Origin: Neospora caninum Liverpool
Taxonomy: Eukaryota > Apicomplexa > Conoidasida > Eucoccidiorida > Sarcocystidae
Assembly (NCBI RefSeq): GCF_000208865.1
Contig: NC_018391.1
Location: 186,001 to 250,000, forward strand
Length of the DNA stretch: 64,000 nucleotides
Direction: 5' to 3'
The translations under genes and the position numbers were made by a program. The notes under the pieces were generated by a model. The model worked only from the letters and a program-made list of their open reading frames with translations, was not told the origin of the DNA and did not search any database. Below are positions 38,891-53,000 of the stretch, one piece after another. Each line of letters opens with the position of its first letter. Positions within the stretch are counted from its first letter, which is position 1.

Positions 38891-39682
38891 GGGTGGGGGG
38901 GGGGGGGCGGAAAGGGCGCCAAAACAGCGTATATGCCGAGACTGCTCCACAGCGGGAAGTTCTAGGGATGGTTAACAAGCGCTTGAAAGAATGCACGTCG
39001 CACTAATATACTGGCACGACAATGCTGTGGGGACACTATTGCGGTGGGTGTGCCTGCAAAGTGTTTCTGAAGAGGGACTACATATTCCTAGTCCAGACGC
39101 TCCTTTAAGCTAACAGAACGATACACCGACAGTGAGCGTTCTTTGCTGAATGTGCAACTGACGTCGACAGTTGTCGGGACATCCGGCTCCCGAAAAGGGC
39201 AAGGAAGAATTCTCTAGAGCATTCGGTTTTCAATCACGACAGCTTCTGCATCCGTGTGTGACTAGCACAATGACTCGCTGCTGCGATACGAACAATGCGG
39301 ATTCGTTCGCAAGGTAGTTTCGCCGCACTCCTTCGACGAAAGATTATGGACATCCTTGCCCACCGCGTAAGCCCGCTTGCCACGAACAGAAGCGTGAATG
39401 GCGAATGTATTTATTTGGTGACTGGACTGGCTGCCGCTAGTCCAACACAGTACAAAACGGTCGATATAAAAACTTCGCCGAAATAAGTGTCTCTTTAAAG
39501 GACGTACATACAAAAGACGAGGGACAATGAATATCCTTTTCTGCTCGCATGGAGGCAAAAATTGTGAATGTCCACATTCATACCACTCCCGTGGTTCGGG
39601 CTGCGTTGAGTCAACGCGCCAGTTTAAAGGAGGAAAACTGTGGAGTCCACTTACGCCACGTGCCGGTTCCCATCAAAACTTT

Positions 39683-41017
39683 TTATGCGAGGGATGCAAG
39701 GTCGCTCATTTCATGAGCTTCCAGTGCGACGGCGGTTGCGCCATCCAACTTCTTGAGGAGAGCGTCCTTCGATGACGCATACGTCATTCTCGGCTTCACA
39801 GGCGCGTTGTCGGGGCACCAGAGAACGAACTGGATCTTGTTGCCTGTACAAAGAAGCGAGAGAAAACGTACACAGAACATAAACGTATGAACGGCTTTTG
39901 ACGTCATGACGAGCGTCAGTATGGCAACTATTGATCGGTAGTATTTCGTTACTGGAGAGCATCCCAATCATGCGCGTACTACTACTTTACGGCACATGTT
40001 TTCGTCGGTGCACATGGCCGATACATAAAATGGCAGCACGCGTGTCGCTTCGAAGCTAACTAGACCCCTGGTACAAGCGGCACAATAAAAAACTAGTAAA
40101 AACTAATATGCAATTCACTATGAAGGATTACTGTCCAATACGCATCTCCACTACGGGTAAAAAAAAAGGCCTCTTGCCATCACTCTAGGCACGCAGCTAC
40201 ACACACACACAGTAACACTTGGCTCGTGGAACTGGCCGTCTTTTCTCCTTATTTTTCATACGACGTAAGCAATCACCCCACACAGTAAGCTTTAAACAAA
40301 ATGCCCCTCGTCAGACCGGAGTTTCGCTGCCGTCGCAGTCGTCCTGCACACGGAGCGTCCGGATGTGCGCTGAACTGCAGTACAAAAAATGTGCGAGCTG
40401 TGTACACGTGAGGTAGCAGTGACACGCTAACCTCCCAAGGCGGCTTTCTGTGTGTAACGTGAAGTACGGGATTCACTGTAAAATGGCTCAGCATTTGCAC
40501 CCATAAGCAGACGAAAACAGGGCAAACCACCGTTTCTAGAGGAGTGGCGGACACAGCGGCAAAGCAAACGCCACACACCGTCACTGACGACAGAAACCGC
40601 TCCTACTGAGAGATGAACAGCCACCACGTGTGCAAACTATGAGTACTCCGGTACGCCTGTGCATAAACGAATGACTCACTAAAACACCGCTATCCACAAC
40701 GGTCGCTATACGGTAGCCCCGTGGGTCTGCCGACATAAAACGCTTTACCCGCACTGAACATTGCAGTCTAAAATTCACAACCGGACAAAGGAATAAATCA
40801 AGTTTGCATCAAAGTACTCACCGCAATCATACACTCCAAATCGGCAATCATTCGCGGGCAAACCAGCCTTGAACTCGTCTGCATTGCCCTTTCCGTCCTT
40901 CTCGACAACAATCTTCGTGCTGTCGATTTTGAAGATGATCCACTTGACCGTCTTCCGGATCTTCAGTTCGTTGAAAAGTGAGACGCAGTTCTCGTCAACA
41001 CCCATTCCGGACGCCAT
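39683..41017 (-). CDS. ADF: Actin depolymerizing factor (ADF/cofilin family)
   Basis: Binds actin and promotes filament turnover; in Toxoplasma ADF is essential for the rapid actin dynamics behind gliding motility. Two exons on the minus strand: 40822-41017 and 39843-39683, joined in phase 1 through a GTGAGT donor and a TTTGTACAG acceptor. The product is 118 aa, exactly the short apicomplexan form (most eukaryotic ADF/cofilins are 137-166 aa). The N-terminus [11 protein letters not shown], the [16 protein letters not shown] strand, the [11 protein letters not shown] segment and the long actin-binding helix region ([20 protein letters not shown]) are all present. As I recall the T. gondii protein, differences are few (for example at [33 protein letters not shown]). 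The start context is AAGATGG. The single intron is 978 nt. This is the best species marker in the window. Confidence 0.95.
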
Positions 41018-44000
41018 CTTGGCTAGTGTTTTGAAGAAAAAGAGAACAAGTGTGAATCGATACTGGCAAAAAAAGCAAAAAAAAGTGAGAGGAGACGGTA
41101 GCGTTCAGAAGGCACCATACATTACAATAGAAACTGCTGCATTACCCGGCCTGCTTGTAGCGTAGGTACACCCTGCCCCCGCTGCGGTGTTGCCTGACCA
41201 TCTCCCAACTCTCCTACAACGTGATCTGAGCCGCCCCGCCGGGACCAATTTCACACCTGCGGCGGCAGCTGCCAGCTGTGTAGTCGCTAACGGGCGACAC
41301 GAGCAGGAGCAGCTCCAGCGTGCATCGTGATGGGAGGCTTTTCAGGAATCCGTTCACCACCCCAAAAACCCGCGCGGTAACATCTTTTCTGGCGCGCGCG
41401 CTCGCAGCGAAAGTAGCCAAATCCAAGACGAAGAGCTGTGCGTGTCGTCTACTGGAACTGCTGCGCACACCAGTGCGACGCCGGTGGAGCGAATAAACTT
41501 TATTAGGGTTATCAAGCTGCGTGCAGCTGCCATAGGCACTACGTTGCCAACCGTCTTACGGCTCAGCATGCAAGTCGGCGTTCGATTTCTTGTGCCCCAG
41601 CCGCTGTAGCAGGCGCAGCCAACTATGAAATACTCGCTACACGGTTCCAAAATTGTGCCTTGTTTGAGAAGAAATTCCCCGTTTGACAATCTGCGCAGTT
41701 TGTCGCTGATCGGAAGAAAAACCGCTGTAGCGGGAGAAGTCGTTTGCGGAGGAAATTGCTGCCTTTGTCGCAAAACGGGCGAAGCATGTATACACCATCT
41801 ACAGATGGCAAGCATTGCTAATCACAGCAGTCTCCTGAAAGTTCCGCAAGAAAGCACACACCCGAGTTCGACAAAATAGACAGGAGAAGAGGAAGAATAC
41901 TTCCAGTACATGGCTGGCACAGCCGGGTGAGGCGTATTACCCACTTTTGGACGCGTAATGCTGCGTTGTAGAGGCTACGGAATAATGATCGTGGCGTGTG
42001 TCCGGTGAGCCAGTCGTTTGCGAGGCCAAAAAGCATTGTGTGTGGACTCCTTATAGACCCATTCACATTCCGTATTTGCGACATCGTGCTATTGCAACGG
42101 TTGTGCCGCAGCCTACAGTCAAGGGGTCGTTGTTTTGATAACATGTAGATTCGTTTGTGCTGTCCAGAACCATACTTTCGGACACGGTTATTCAGAAGCA
42201 TCTGCAGGCGGCCCCCAGATGCCGTGTTCTATCCTGCAAGCAACCAATCGTATAAAATGTCATTTAATGCTCTGATGGCAACCACTATATGGTATGGTTG
42301 CTTGTTGTTGGGCGGTCACCGGTCAACAACTCGGTGTCCACAGTAAACGCTTTCGTCGCCAAACAGGCACCTCGCAAACCCAGCGCAGATAACGAGGGAA
42401 AATACGAACGCAGTGGTTGGGATTACCATCCCTCAATATGCGTTCAGATGCTTATGCAGTGGGTGGCATTAGACACGGAGAGGGACAGGGGCTTCTGAGC
42501 ACCGAATGCCCATTCAGCAGCTGTTGTTCTGTCCGCGCCGATTGTGGCACGGTTGCAGTCTAACACGTCCAGCTCGAGGTTGGAATGAAAGAACGTTTGT
42601 CCACTCACAGAAGCGAAACAAGGAGGGGAGGAAAGTGGAAAGAGCATGACTCTACGATAAACTGAGACTAGAGAGGCTTCCCCTGTCGGCATGGGCCCAC
42701 GCATTCGAGAAGCCGATGCCACGGAGTGAGATGGGAATGTTTGTTTTACCGCGAACCACTCTAGGACGCGTCCCGGCACGTCGTTGTCTGCAGTGTGTAT
42801 TTAGCAATTGATTTTCCACGGGATAATGTTTTCTGCGTCATACGGTCTGCAGCAATACTACCATGTGGTCTCTCCTCACAATGAGAGTTGTCACTGAAGT
42901 TTATCTCGTGACACCGCCGTTGTGCAAGTGGAAATGTGAATTAAACACACTTTTTGTAAGACACGAGAAAACCAAAAAATTCATGTTTAGTCTATGCAAC
43001 GCTAAGCACCGCCCTCTAGCACTCAGCCGAAATGGTTCGTGGAACCCGGATTCATCTCTGGACAGCCGGGAAAAAAGGAACACGCATCTTCAACAAACAG
43101 TAGTAGCGGCAACTGTGGCCACTCGGGCTCTCTGTCATGGAGCTCCAATCGGCTCCAGGGGGATGCTACCATGCTAATTTCAGCTGTTCCGTGAAGAAAG
43201 ATATAGTTCTGGTGAGGCAAACGTTTGATCGCAGAAAATAGTTTCCGTTCCGCTTTTACGGGTAGCATGCAATCAGGCCATGAAAGTGGCGAAGAACGTC
43301 GCAGTAAAAAACGCGGGGTAGCAAAGAAAGATGATTTGCATCACCTGATCCCCCTGAAGACACTTAGTATTTCAGATTCGTGGAGGTATGTCCACGAGCA
43401 CATTTTCATATAGAGTCTCCTCAGTTGGGACTGCTCTTCTTGCCAGGTTTGCTGGGCACACACTAGCTATGAGACTTGAAGGGCACTCAGTGGGCCGCCG
43501 ACGTATAGAGTAGGACAACTTTTCTGCCACATAGAAGGCTGTGTCGTAGAAACAACGAACATGAAGCAGACATGACTTGTTGGAAACTTGTCCGCTTGCT
43601 CTTACTGATGGCGTAGTGTAGTTGAAAGAGTGGCATATCCATACCGAAACTTTGGGGGAATCATGGGCGTTCGCCACACCGGTGTCGCAGTAGCTAGCCG
43701 TGGTCTCGCTGTCCAACAGCCAACACGCAAGGGTCTGGAATTGCTGCCGTGCACGCGGATCCCCCCTACGCATGGAGAAACTCTTTCTGTTTCCCTGCAC
43801 TGAGGCATGCGCACCGTTTTCCGACGCCCAGATTTCAGGTTTGTGCACTGTAGGCGCTAACTGGAAGATGATTTTCGTGAGTCACGCGAACACGAACAAG
43901 CGGTGCAGTAGGACGATCTGAACTATTGAACTCTTTTACAAGGTGCGGAACCACGTGTTTCCCGTTTGTCAGCTTCATGGACTTTCCTGTTCAAGATGTT

Positions 44001-44071
44001 TCGGACCCGCGCGATCGTTCTGTTTCCTCAACTTGCCCCGAAAACGACTTAGTCTCTTTACTTTCAGCACC
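41018..44071. other. Divergent promoter region between ADF and the phosphodiesterase
   Basis: About 3 kb separating two head-to-head genes; it should hold both promoters and 5' UTRs. A GGAGACG near 41091 is one base off WGAGACG. The frames at 41354-41815 (minus), 41818-42201 (minus), 43372-43848 (minus) and 42863-43177 (plus) have no recognisable content. An acceptor-like CTTTACTTTCAG ends four bases before the PDE start codon. Confidence 0.4.
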
Positions 44072-47000
44072 ATGCGAACTTCTCAAGTAGACGACGATGA
44101 CTCGGTCACTGCAGATCGCCGATCGACTGTTTCCATGTCGAGTCTTCCTCCTACCTCTCTGGGGGTCATTCCAGAGGACGCGGGAGGGCTTGGAGAGACT
44201 GGGGGTACAGGGACGGGAGCCGGTCTCCCGCTGCCGTCTTGCTGTTCCGATGGAGCTGCCAGGGTTGCTTCACAAGGAGGCGAGGAACCCCTAGGGACCT
44301 TCCACATGTGGAAGCGATTAATTCTGAAGACATTGTCAGGAGGTCAAACCCCCCCCCAAGCCCCTGACAGGCGCTCCTCTTCTGTGACCCAGTTGGCGAC
44401 GCCTCCGGGAAAGACTTCTAGCGTAATCAGCTCAGGCTCACCAGATGTGAACAACCTGTGGAGCCGGCAGTCAGGACGGTCTTCGTTCTCTCATCCAGAG
44501 TCTGTGTCTAGTAACTTAGGCCGGTGCTTTGACATCTCTACTACTCATTACAACCGAAAACATGCGGAGGCGGAAGAAAAGGAACGGTAAGTGTTCCACC
44601 ACAAGAAATACAATCACAGGTATTGCCCTTGTTGACCTGATAGCGAGACGGGGGCGTGGTTGCGCAGAGCTGGTTGTTATGCTCTCTCCCAGTCTTGAGG
44701 TGTAATGTGTCGTAGGTTTACGTTGAAGAACATCGCCACGACAAAGTGGCGACACGGTGAAGCAGTTTCTTTCATTCACCCGTTTTGGCTGACATTCGAA
44801 AACAAGGATCTCGAGCACCAGTGGCAGATAAAGGTATTACCACTTACCGCTTCTCGTTTGTTCCCTGCTTGCAGTTACTTACCTCGTAAAGTATATCGGG
44901 ATCAGGAAACTGCCCGGAAGAATATGCATTTGCTCACCACACGGGTCCCCGAGCCAGTTTCTTTACTTTCCTACGCCTGAGCTCGGCACAGCGTTTCTCA
45001 GATTCTTGTCACAACGCGTCTGCATTTTCATACCAAAACCGACAACAATGAAACCGCGTTTTGTCCGCACATGCACACACAGGATCTGCATTACTTTGCT
45101 GGCCTCGTCGTTAGGATCCTCTCATGCTTGGCACTAGCATTGCCTCGTAAGTCTTTCCAGTAAATTCCTGGGGCAGTTTGCATTGCCTGTAGAAGATGAA
45201 CCCAGATTCTGTATTCCTACACTCATTAGGGTCCACGGGGGCGGGCATCTCTCTTGTTCACTTCCGTAGCCTTGGCCTGCGGAATCGCCTTGAAATAGGT
45301 CTCCCGAACGGAGTTCTATATTCTAACTCTGCAACTGTTAGCCTCTGGAAAATTTGGATTGTTTCTGTATTTGTGTGTGGTGTGCCTTTTTTACCTCCTC
45401 GAACTTCCGACTTTTCGGCGCTCCCCGATCCCCAATACTTACACGGCACTGCCGATGTCGTGCTGGAACCCTCCATTGGTCTTTCCTCATACATGCCTCA
45501 CCCACTGATTTTATCGCTGGAACCGTTCCGTCTTTATGCTGCTGGCGGTTGCTCAACGGACGTCTCTACTCGATTGCGACGATCGACGCATTTCCGGTTT
45601 TCCTCATACAATTTCGCATGTGCACAAATCCAGTATTTCTGGTCTACTGCCACTTCGTCTGCAAAACTTGCGTGTCTGCTGTCACGCTTCCGTTGTTAGC
45701 CATTTCCCCTACTAGCATCCTTGCTGCAGTTGCCTATTGCTGCCCGGCTTTACAAATACGGTTCCGAGCAGTGTTTACACTCTGGTGCTGCTGGGCAGCT
45801 TTCGCAACTGTTTTTCTAAGTGAACGTAAGCTCGGTCGGCATCCCGTTGACAAAGCGGGCATAAAATAGAAAGAATGAGTTCAAAATTTTGTGTGAAGGA
45901 CGCATCCGGCGAACTTCACTGGTGCAGAACGGAGACGAAGAAGCCACATCGTACCTAGCCAGTTCCCAACAGTTCAAATGTTGAGATTATGCAATTGCTC
46001 TATTGAGGAGATCGAGCCAACATATGTCTGCTTAGCTCTTCTTGGAAGCCGATAAGATCAGCTTTCACTTCTGATTCATATGGCAATGGAGCAAGCTTGC
46101 GTCCACCGTAGAAGAGCGCATAAAGATCCCAGTATCGCTTCTTGCTATCACAGTCCTTTAAAAACACGCGATACCAGTGTGTGCCGAATTTTGCTTCTCT
46201 GGTTGGTGCATCCGCTGTTTCTTGCAGCCATGCGCATGGTCAAGATGTTCGGCCTCACAGTAAACAAGACGTATTATGCCAGCGAGATAGGCTGGACGAC
46301 GATCATGCCGTTCGTTCTGTTCTCGGCAATCCTGGGCGGCGTCGAGTGGCCAAAGTTTGCGCTCATCACCCTCGTTGAGTCCATCTCTGTTGTGATCGCC
46401 GTTTCTTTTCTACCAACAACATTAAGTCCCTGTAAGCTGTCTTCGGCTGTAGTCTTCGTTAACCGATCCAAAATGGACACAGGCTGCTGTGCTGTACCCA
46501 CTGCCACAGTTAACGAGGAGCTTCTGCAGTCCTGACGTCATTGACAGCTGAACCTTGAAAACACGGATGATCACGGCAGAGATAAAGTCCTCAATCTGTA
46601 TCTGGTGCAGCCAACCCAACCCAACTCCAGGCCAACTTCATGCGGGACACGGGATTTAGTGCGACGCATCCCAATGAGGCCACAAAATATAGTAGTGTCG
46701 AGCGAGTGGCGCAATGGATAGCGCGTCGCCCTCCGGAGGCGGAGGTTGCGGGTTCGAGTCCCGTCTCGCTCTTATGGCCAAGAGGTTTCGTACCGGTTTC
46801 TGTTTCCGTTGTGAAGCTGTTTACAAATGCTGTGAAGGAGTCCATACAACCAGTTTCTTCTTTCCGGCACAGAATCGCGGTCACAACTCCCTCGCGTGAT
46901 TTTGCATTTTGTCACATCGGCGTGCTCTCGGTACTCTCACAGGCGTTTTCCCCCCGGGTAGATGGGACGGGGAGTTGCAAGGATTAGCACATGTGGAGGC

Positions 47001-50000
47001 ACATGTCTTTCGAAAAAATGCGTCGAATTGATGATGAAGCCGTGCTTGAGCAATGCACTCCGGGCAGCAGAGAAGACCCTTTAGGCCACCCCACAAGCGG
47101 CAAACCACACTCCGCTGCAGGCGAAGACAGCGTACTACCGGTTTCCTCCTGTTGTTTTTTCATCAGGCAGCAGAGTCCCCCTACAAGTAATCAACTTCGT
47201 CGCGATGATTATCGCCAATTTCACGGTGCGGCGCCTGGAGATATACAGACGACTGCGATACCTGGAATATCGATTTGTGAGATACCATGCGGGAACCCGA
47301 CTGTCTTGACTGGCCAGTGCCTGCCATAGCTCGCAGCACCTTTTCGTGACATGAAACTCTGCTTTAAATGCAGCCGTTCTTCATGGTGTCACCTTCTCAT
47401 TCGCCCCCGCCACAAATAGAGCAATTTTCTTGAGTCACAAATCATTAAATTGCGGAGGAGATTGAGCTGAGGGCGGTGCTGTTGCTTGTGCGGGGCCCCG
47501 AGTAATGTAACCTGGAGTCGAGCTGATGGCATAAAGCTGCGCGCACTACGAATTTCGTCAAGTTTTATGTGCTCCTCATTTTGCTCATTTCTGAGTTGCT
47601 AACAGCGAAAATATTATGACTCATCACAGCAGCGGGCTGTAGAAGCGTGATACATATATGACTAGGTTGCACCGAAATTACGACAGAGGAAAGGGATCGT
47701 AATCACACCGAACATCACCATTTACGCTCCCCAGTTGTGCCGATTATACTCTAGCACGAAACTCATCTCAATTGTGGAACAAGCATCTGGCTATATATCG
47801 AAACCCTGTTTTAGGCGGCTGGGCAACTCCGATGCTTCGAGGACGAGGCGGCACGATTCATCAAGGCGACACCGGTGGAAGACGCCTTCTACTGCATCAA
47901 AGAATCAGAGGTCCGTCTTAAGTGTCCACTACAGTCATAAACAATAGAAACTGGTTCGAGAAATTTCGGAATCGTTCATCGTATTCCAGGCCTCCACACC
48001 GTTGACATCAAGCCATGCTGTGAAATTGTGCCTTGTTGGAGCCGGTCGAGCCTGAATCGGTGTGGGGTGTAGGATCAGATAGTATCTAGCTGTCGCTAAT
48101 ATGCCCCAGAATTGTCCCTCTTATTTCTTCGTGGTACAGAGGTGAAAATAATCTTTTTATCCCCCGTCCTGTTTGAGTACTTCGTCTGGATGTCGAGACA
48201 CGGTTGCCACCTTAAGTCCAGAGGCCCGTCAACACGTAGACAGGTTGCAATTGGTGTTACTTTACATCAGACAACGCTACCAAGCTGACGGTGAGTAAAC
48301 CACCTCATTTCACTTCCACAGTGAAGGTTTGTTATGCGTTTACATCTTCGTAGCGCCTCCTGTCTGAGCAACTGTACACGCCTGGAAAGGGAGAAACAAC
48401 AACTCAGACACTGTACAATTGTATCTTGTATCTTACAAGAGCCCAGATCAAGTTGTCTTTTTTCGACGAGCATGCTGCAACGGATCCATACCTCTTCTAT
48501 CGGGAGGACAGACCTTCCCCGTTACCCGCCGAGCCTGACGCCGATCAGGGGGTTGTCGGAGAGAGCCGACCTAGTGGGGCCGAAGGAGCTGCAACTCTGG
48601 GAGAATATAATCTATCGATATCCGGTACGGAAGCACAAAACTCACAGACAACACTTCATAATGAGATGCCCTAGAGCACTAAACGTCTTGGTAAACCCAT
48701 GCAACCTCACCCAAGCGTCGCTGCAAGCGAATGACAGCTGAAATTATTGTGAGGTGTCCAGCATTATAGGAATTTGATCCTGACGCTCTTGACATCAATT
48801 TGCCTGTCGAGTCCTCGAACGTGCCGTAGCTGCACATCTTCTGGGAAAATTGTTCACACCCCTCGTTTGATCAGGGGGGATCACTTCTTCCATACTGTTT
48901 GTAGTACATCCGAGCACAGATATAGGTACCCGCAAAACTAGGGGAACTCTTGGCCCACAACGAAACCTCGTTTTTTTGTTTGATGTTTGTCGAACCCAGA
49001 ATCTGGTGGTGAAAATGCAGAAAACATAGCATCAATAAAAAGGAGGCAGAAGAATAGAGGAACATCAGACCGGACCCCCGAAGCTGCAGGTGATAGCATG
49101 CCAATTCCCGAACCAGTGCTCTTCCAGAGAGAGGCGTCTCCTGTACCCGTCAAGTCGAACAAACGGAGGCGCCATTCCACTGATGCACGACGCATGCAAG
49201 GAGAAAACAGAAATGAAGATTATGAGTAAGAGGCGAGTTTCAGACACTGTTTGACCTGCCACTTAGTCAATCGCTTGCGAAAGTCCTGCATTGCTTTCCA
49301 TTGAACACACGGTGGCCCCGAAATAGACTTATATTTGTACTGAGTATGCACGAAACCATGCTATCACAATAGAACTTGGATTGTGTTAGACATCGAAGAT
49401 CTAAACGAATGATCCAATCATGTTATTGGATCAACAGGGTATTCATTGCGATCTGGCTACATACTTGATAGTAAACTGCATAACTCTGAGTACATTTGGA
49501 GGTTAGACAGTATCGGAGCCCGTACAATTGTATTGCTACATTTTGTGAACACACTGTGGAGAGTGATCCACGCATGCAAAGCAAATCGGACGAAAACTGC
49601 AACAAGACCTCCTGCTACACATAAAATGGGATTCCTAGGTTTGTAAAACAACCTTTTCTGGGGACTAGATACCACGAATTGGACGTCCGACTACTGTTTT
49701 ATATCTTGCATGCCTCTGTTTATTGGATCCAGGTTGTATTGCTTTAGCAGAGTAAATCACCCATAGGATGGGGAAAGCCAGACTAACTACGTTTTGACAG
49801 ATAGAGTTACAAGCGGAGCCTCTTGGTGCAGTATCGCTCCCTGAGAAAATGAGATGGGTCTCGTTGATACTGCCTTCGACGTGTAGTACGTTCGGTTGAG
49901 AAACTGTGCGTGTGGTTTCAGCAAGTTTGGGGATGCGCTCGCATGTGCATTTGGAATTACGGGATCTCAACTGCGAGCAAAAACGCGTCTAGGCAGGATT

Positions 50001-53000
50001 AACCAGTCGCGACCAAGAAAGATAAGTTTCTCTTCGCTCGGAGCGGCAAATCTACCAACTGAAGAAAAACACAAGGACGAACATCTCTCCGTTGCCACCA
50101 TCGAAACCATTGACGATCGCCTCCTTGGCTTGGTTGCGCGTGTTGGAGAAGACTGGGACTTGAATATGTTTGAGCTGTGCGAGCAATCCAACAGAATGAC
50201 ATTGATGGCAACAGGATTTCGCCTACAGCAGTGAGCCTTTTTAACCTAACAGTAGAATTGGATGACTTTACTTTCGATCTGTAGAAGCAATCTTCGGGTA
50301 CCTTGGGTGTGATTAGTGAGCCAACTTCCCGTGCAAACTGCTCAAAAAACGCGGCAGCCGTTGTGGCAACTCAGGAGCGTCTCGCTGACTCCTAAGCGGT
50401 TGTGTCTGCATCGATCGTTTTTCCACAGGGTCCGTCAACTTCAAGAGAAAACCATTTTTTCCCTGCACAGTTTGAGGACTAGCGTAAAGGCGAGAAAGTG
50501 GCATTTTTGCTGTCTTGCTGATCCACACACACGGAACTGTCCCTGTTTTTTTTATGTGCCACTGTTCGCCCGCAGCCGATTTCTAGCTGAGCATGAACCC
50601 GTCTTTTACTTGCGCACTCTCACATGGCGTAACTTCCTCAGAGAAGTTTCTCAAAGGTCCGGCAGCTGAGTCGTCGCATGCCTCAGGGCAAGTACCTCAC
50701 ACGCTTGAGTTTCTATCTGAGCCAGCAATTGGAATGGCATGTAAAGCGTCTGCTCAAAAATGTGGCATCTCGGTCACCACGACATATTTAGAAACCTAAA
50801 GTGGTTTTTGTTTTGGTTGCGTAAGTGGCTTGCCGTTAGAGCGGCACAGAACACCGCGTGTTACGACACGTTGCGCCCGTCCTTCGAGATTTCATGGCTG
50901 TCTGTTAGTTTCGACTCGCAGGTCACTTCTTCGGTCACTGTGTCTTATTCACGGTGCGAAAATCTAGAAGAGGCCCTGCCGTGTGCTTAATGATTCCTTC
51001 ACAGGTACAGGCACAACCCCTACCACAATGAACAGCATGGCGCAGCGGTGGCGCACATGATGGTTTTCCTTCTTCGTGCTTGCCACGTTTGGACCATGTG
51101 AGTCACGTGCTACTTGCTTGTCAACACCATGGTGACGCGAGTTGGCAAGCAACAAGTGATGGAATCGAAAGTTTTTCGGCTTTCTTTTGACCCCGGCGTT
51201 ACCCATTACGTAACAGGATGGACAATTAATCATTGTCGCTGACAGTATGCTCTTCTACCGGTCCACCAGCGGGACTTTTCCTAGAAGAGAATGCCGTAAT
51301 GCCTAGACGTTTTCATATCCCCCGCTCACATTACTCTAGCTGCTCTTTGGAATCTATTACACAGGCAGCGCTAAGCTCAGTAGCGCTATATGGGAACGTG
51401 AGGGCGATCTTGGCAGACCCACGCATCTCGTGTACAGGTACTATTTGAAACACGCGCGATCGGCCACTGTTGAATGTTCTGCTTGCTGTTTGCTCGATAT
51501 CCAGGTTCAAGCCTCTGCACCAGACAGCCATCATTGTCGCGGCTCTTGTGCACGACGTCGGACACTTCGGCATGAACAATAATTACGTGGTGAACAGCGG
51601 GCATCCTCTTGCGATCACCTACAATGACCGAGTTAGTCTGCTGCGAAGAAATATTTGTGGTTGCGTCGTTTTTCAGAGTCTGTCACAAGAAACCGTTCAG
51701 TTCCACCACTGGTTTAGGAGTTACGGTCTCTGACTTAAATTGAGGAGCCATATAGGTACAAACCACGTCGAACGCGTACTGCACGGTACAGCCAGATGAA
51801 ACATGTGCCTCTTGCCACCGTCGATAACAGAAAGCACACATCGGGTCTCAATCCAGTCTACCTCAACGATTCGCGTCCTCGTTATTGCAGAATCATTTCT
51901 AGTTGGCCATATGGGAGTGCTCCCAGGTTTCCACATCTCTCGATTTGCTCAAGAATAAGCCACAATGGGTGCTTGTCTGCGATAGAAGAGTAGGGCAATG
52001 TAGTGAGTTTGGCGATACCAAGACGAGGATAAAATCCGACCAAATCACTGTCTGGCGAGTATATGGTGCCCTTCTTCGTCGCCAAGAAAGTGTTAGGTTG
52101 CATGAATGCTGCGAGGTAGGGTCTGCCATCTTTCCTGCTCGTGCAGTCTGTCTTGGAAAACTTCCATTCCGCTCTGGCGTTCCGAATAATGACCATGCAC
52201 GGCACTGAAGTATTCGACGTTGCGGAAACATTTTCGTCGGAGGACAAGCGCGTGAGCTTCGCCTGATCCTGCTCTATGTGGAAGGGAATTAATCCACTCA
52301 CTGGAAATAAGAACACTCATCGAGCAACGACAAGGGTCTCGGCATCGAAATACCGTAATCCCACTTCCATCTGGTAGAAACAGAACCGCGTGTCCCTCTG
52401 CATACCATATTTCAATTATCTGTGCCGTTAGGTCAGCTGCTGGTGAACAGAAACGTGGTCAATTTTTTTACCACCACTGAACTGGACCTCCTGGACGCTG
52501 CTTCTACTTCCAACTTGCCTATTCCCAGGAACGTCACTTGTGCAGACACAAATTGTTCACGGGGGCGAACCGAGTTTCTAGCTTCTACATGAGAACACCA
52601 GATGTACATTGTGGTGCACGGAGAGGCTGTCGAGATGATCGACGTTGGAGGGAACTAACCTGGACAGCCGAGGCGTTTTGACGGGGTTTCATCTCGGCGA
52701 ATGGTTGACGGGAGCGTAGGCTCCAGCGAGTCATCTATATTGTCACTCATCGGACTTCGTGCTCACTCCTGCTCGATTTTTCAGGATTTCCGGAAATACA
52801 TTATCGAACTCGTCTTGGAGACCGACATTTTCTTTCACTATAAGTTCATTGGCCGGTTCCGTCTACGGCGACCGATGTCGTCATTTTTCAAGCTCTTGGG
52901 AGAAAGAGGCACCCATTCAACCAACGACCAGAATAATGCCCCTCCCTTGAGTTTCCCGACGAAAACCCGAACTGATCTCGACGAGGCGTCCGAGGAAGAT

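Larger units (their letters stand above)
36069..39682. other. Convergent region with assembly gap, no supported gene
   Basis: Lies between the stop of the membrane-protein gene (+) and the stop of ADF (-). It includes the 100-N gap at 38627-38726, a duplicated flank (38232-38396 and 38727-38890) and a GC-rich island at about 38395-38626. The longest frames (36536-36973 minus, 37193-37531 plus, 37919-38377 minus) are unrecognised. Composition is clearly more AT-rich than in the first 36 kb. Confidence 0.4.

Noticed and set aside
40199..40211. Short AC run in the ADF intron
   Set aside because: Only about six units, too short to call a microsatellite.
45196..45633. Plus-strand open frame in PDE intron 3
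   Set aside because: A hydrophobic reading is possible, but exon 3 joins the acceptor at 45632-45633 in correct phase, and this stretch lacks a matching acceptor.
51233..51448. Possible extra PDE exon between exons 12 and 13
   Set aside because: Joining it introduces an early stop, whereas the direct exon 12 to 13 junction is in phase and restores the expected WTM-FKPLHQTA reading.
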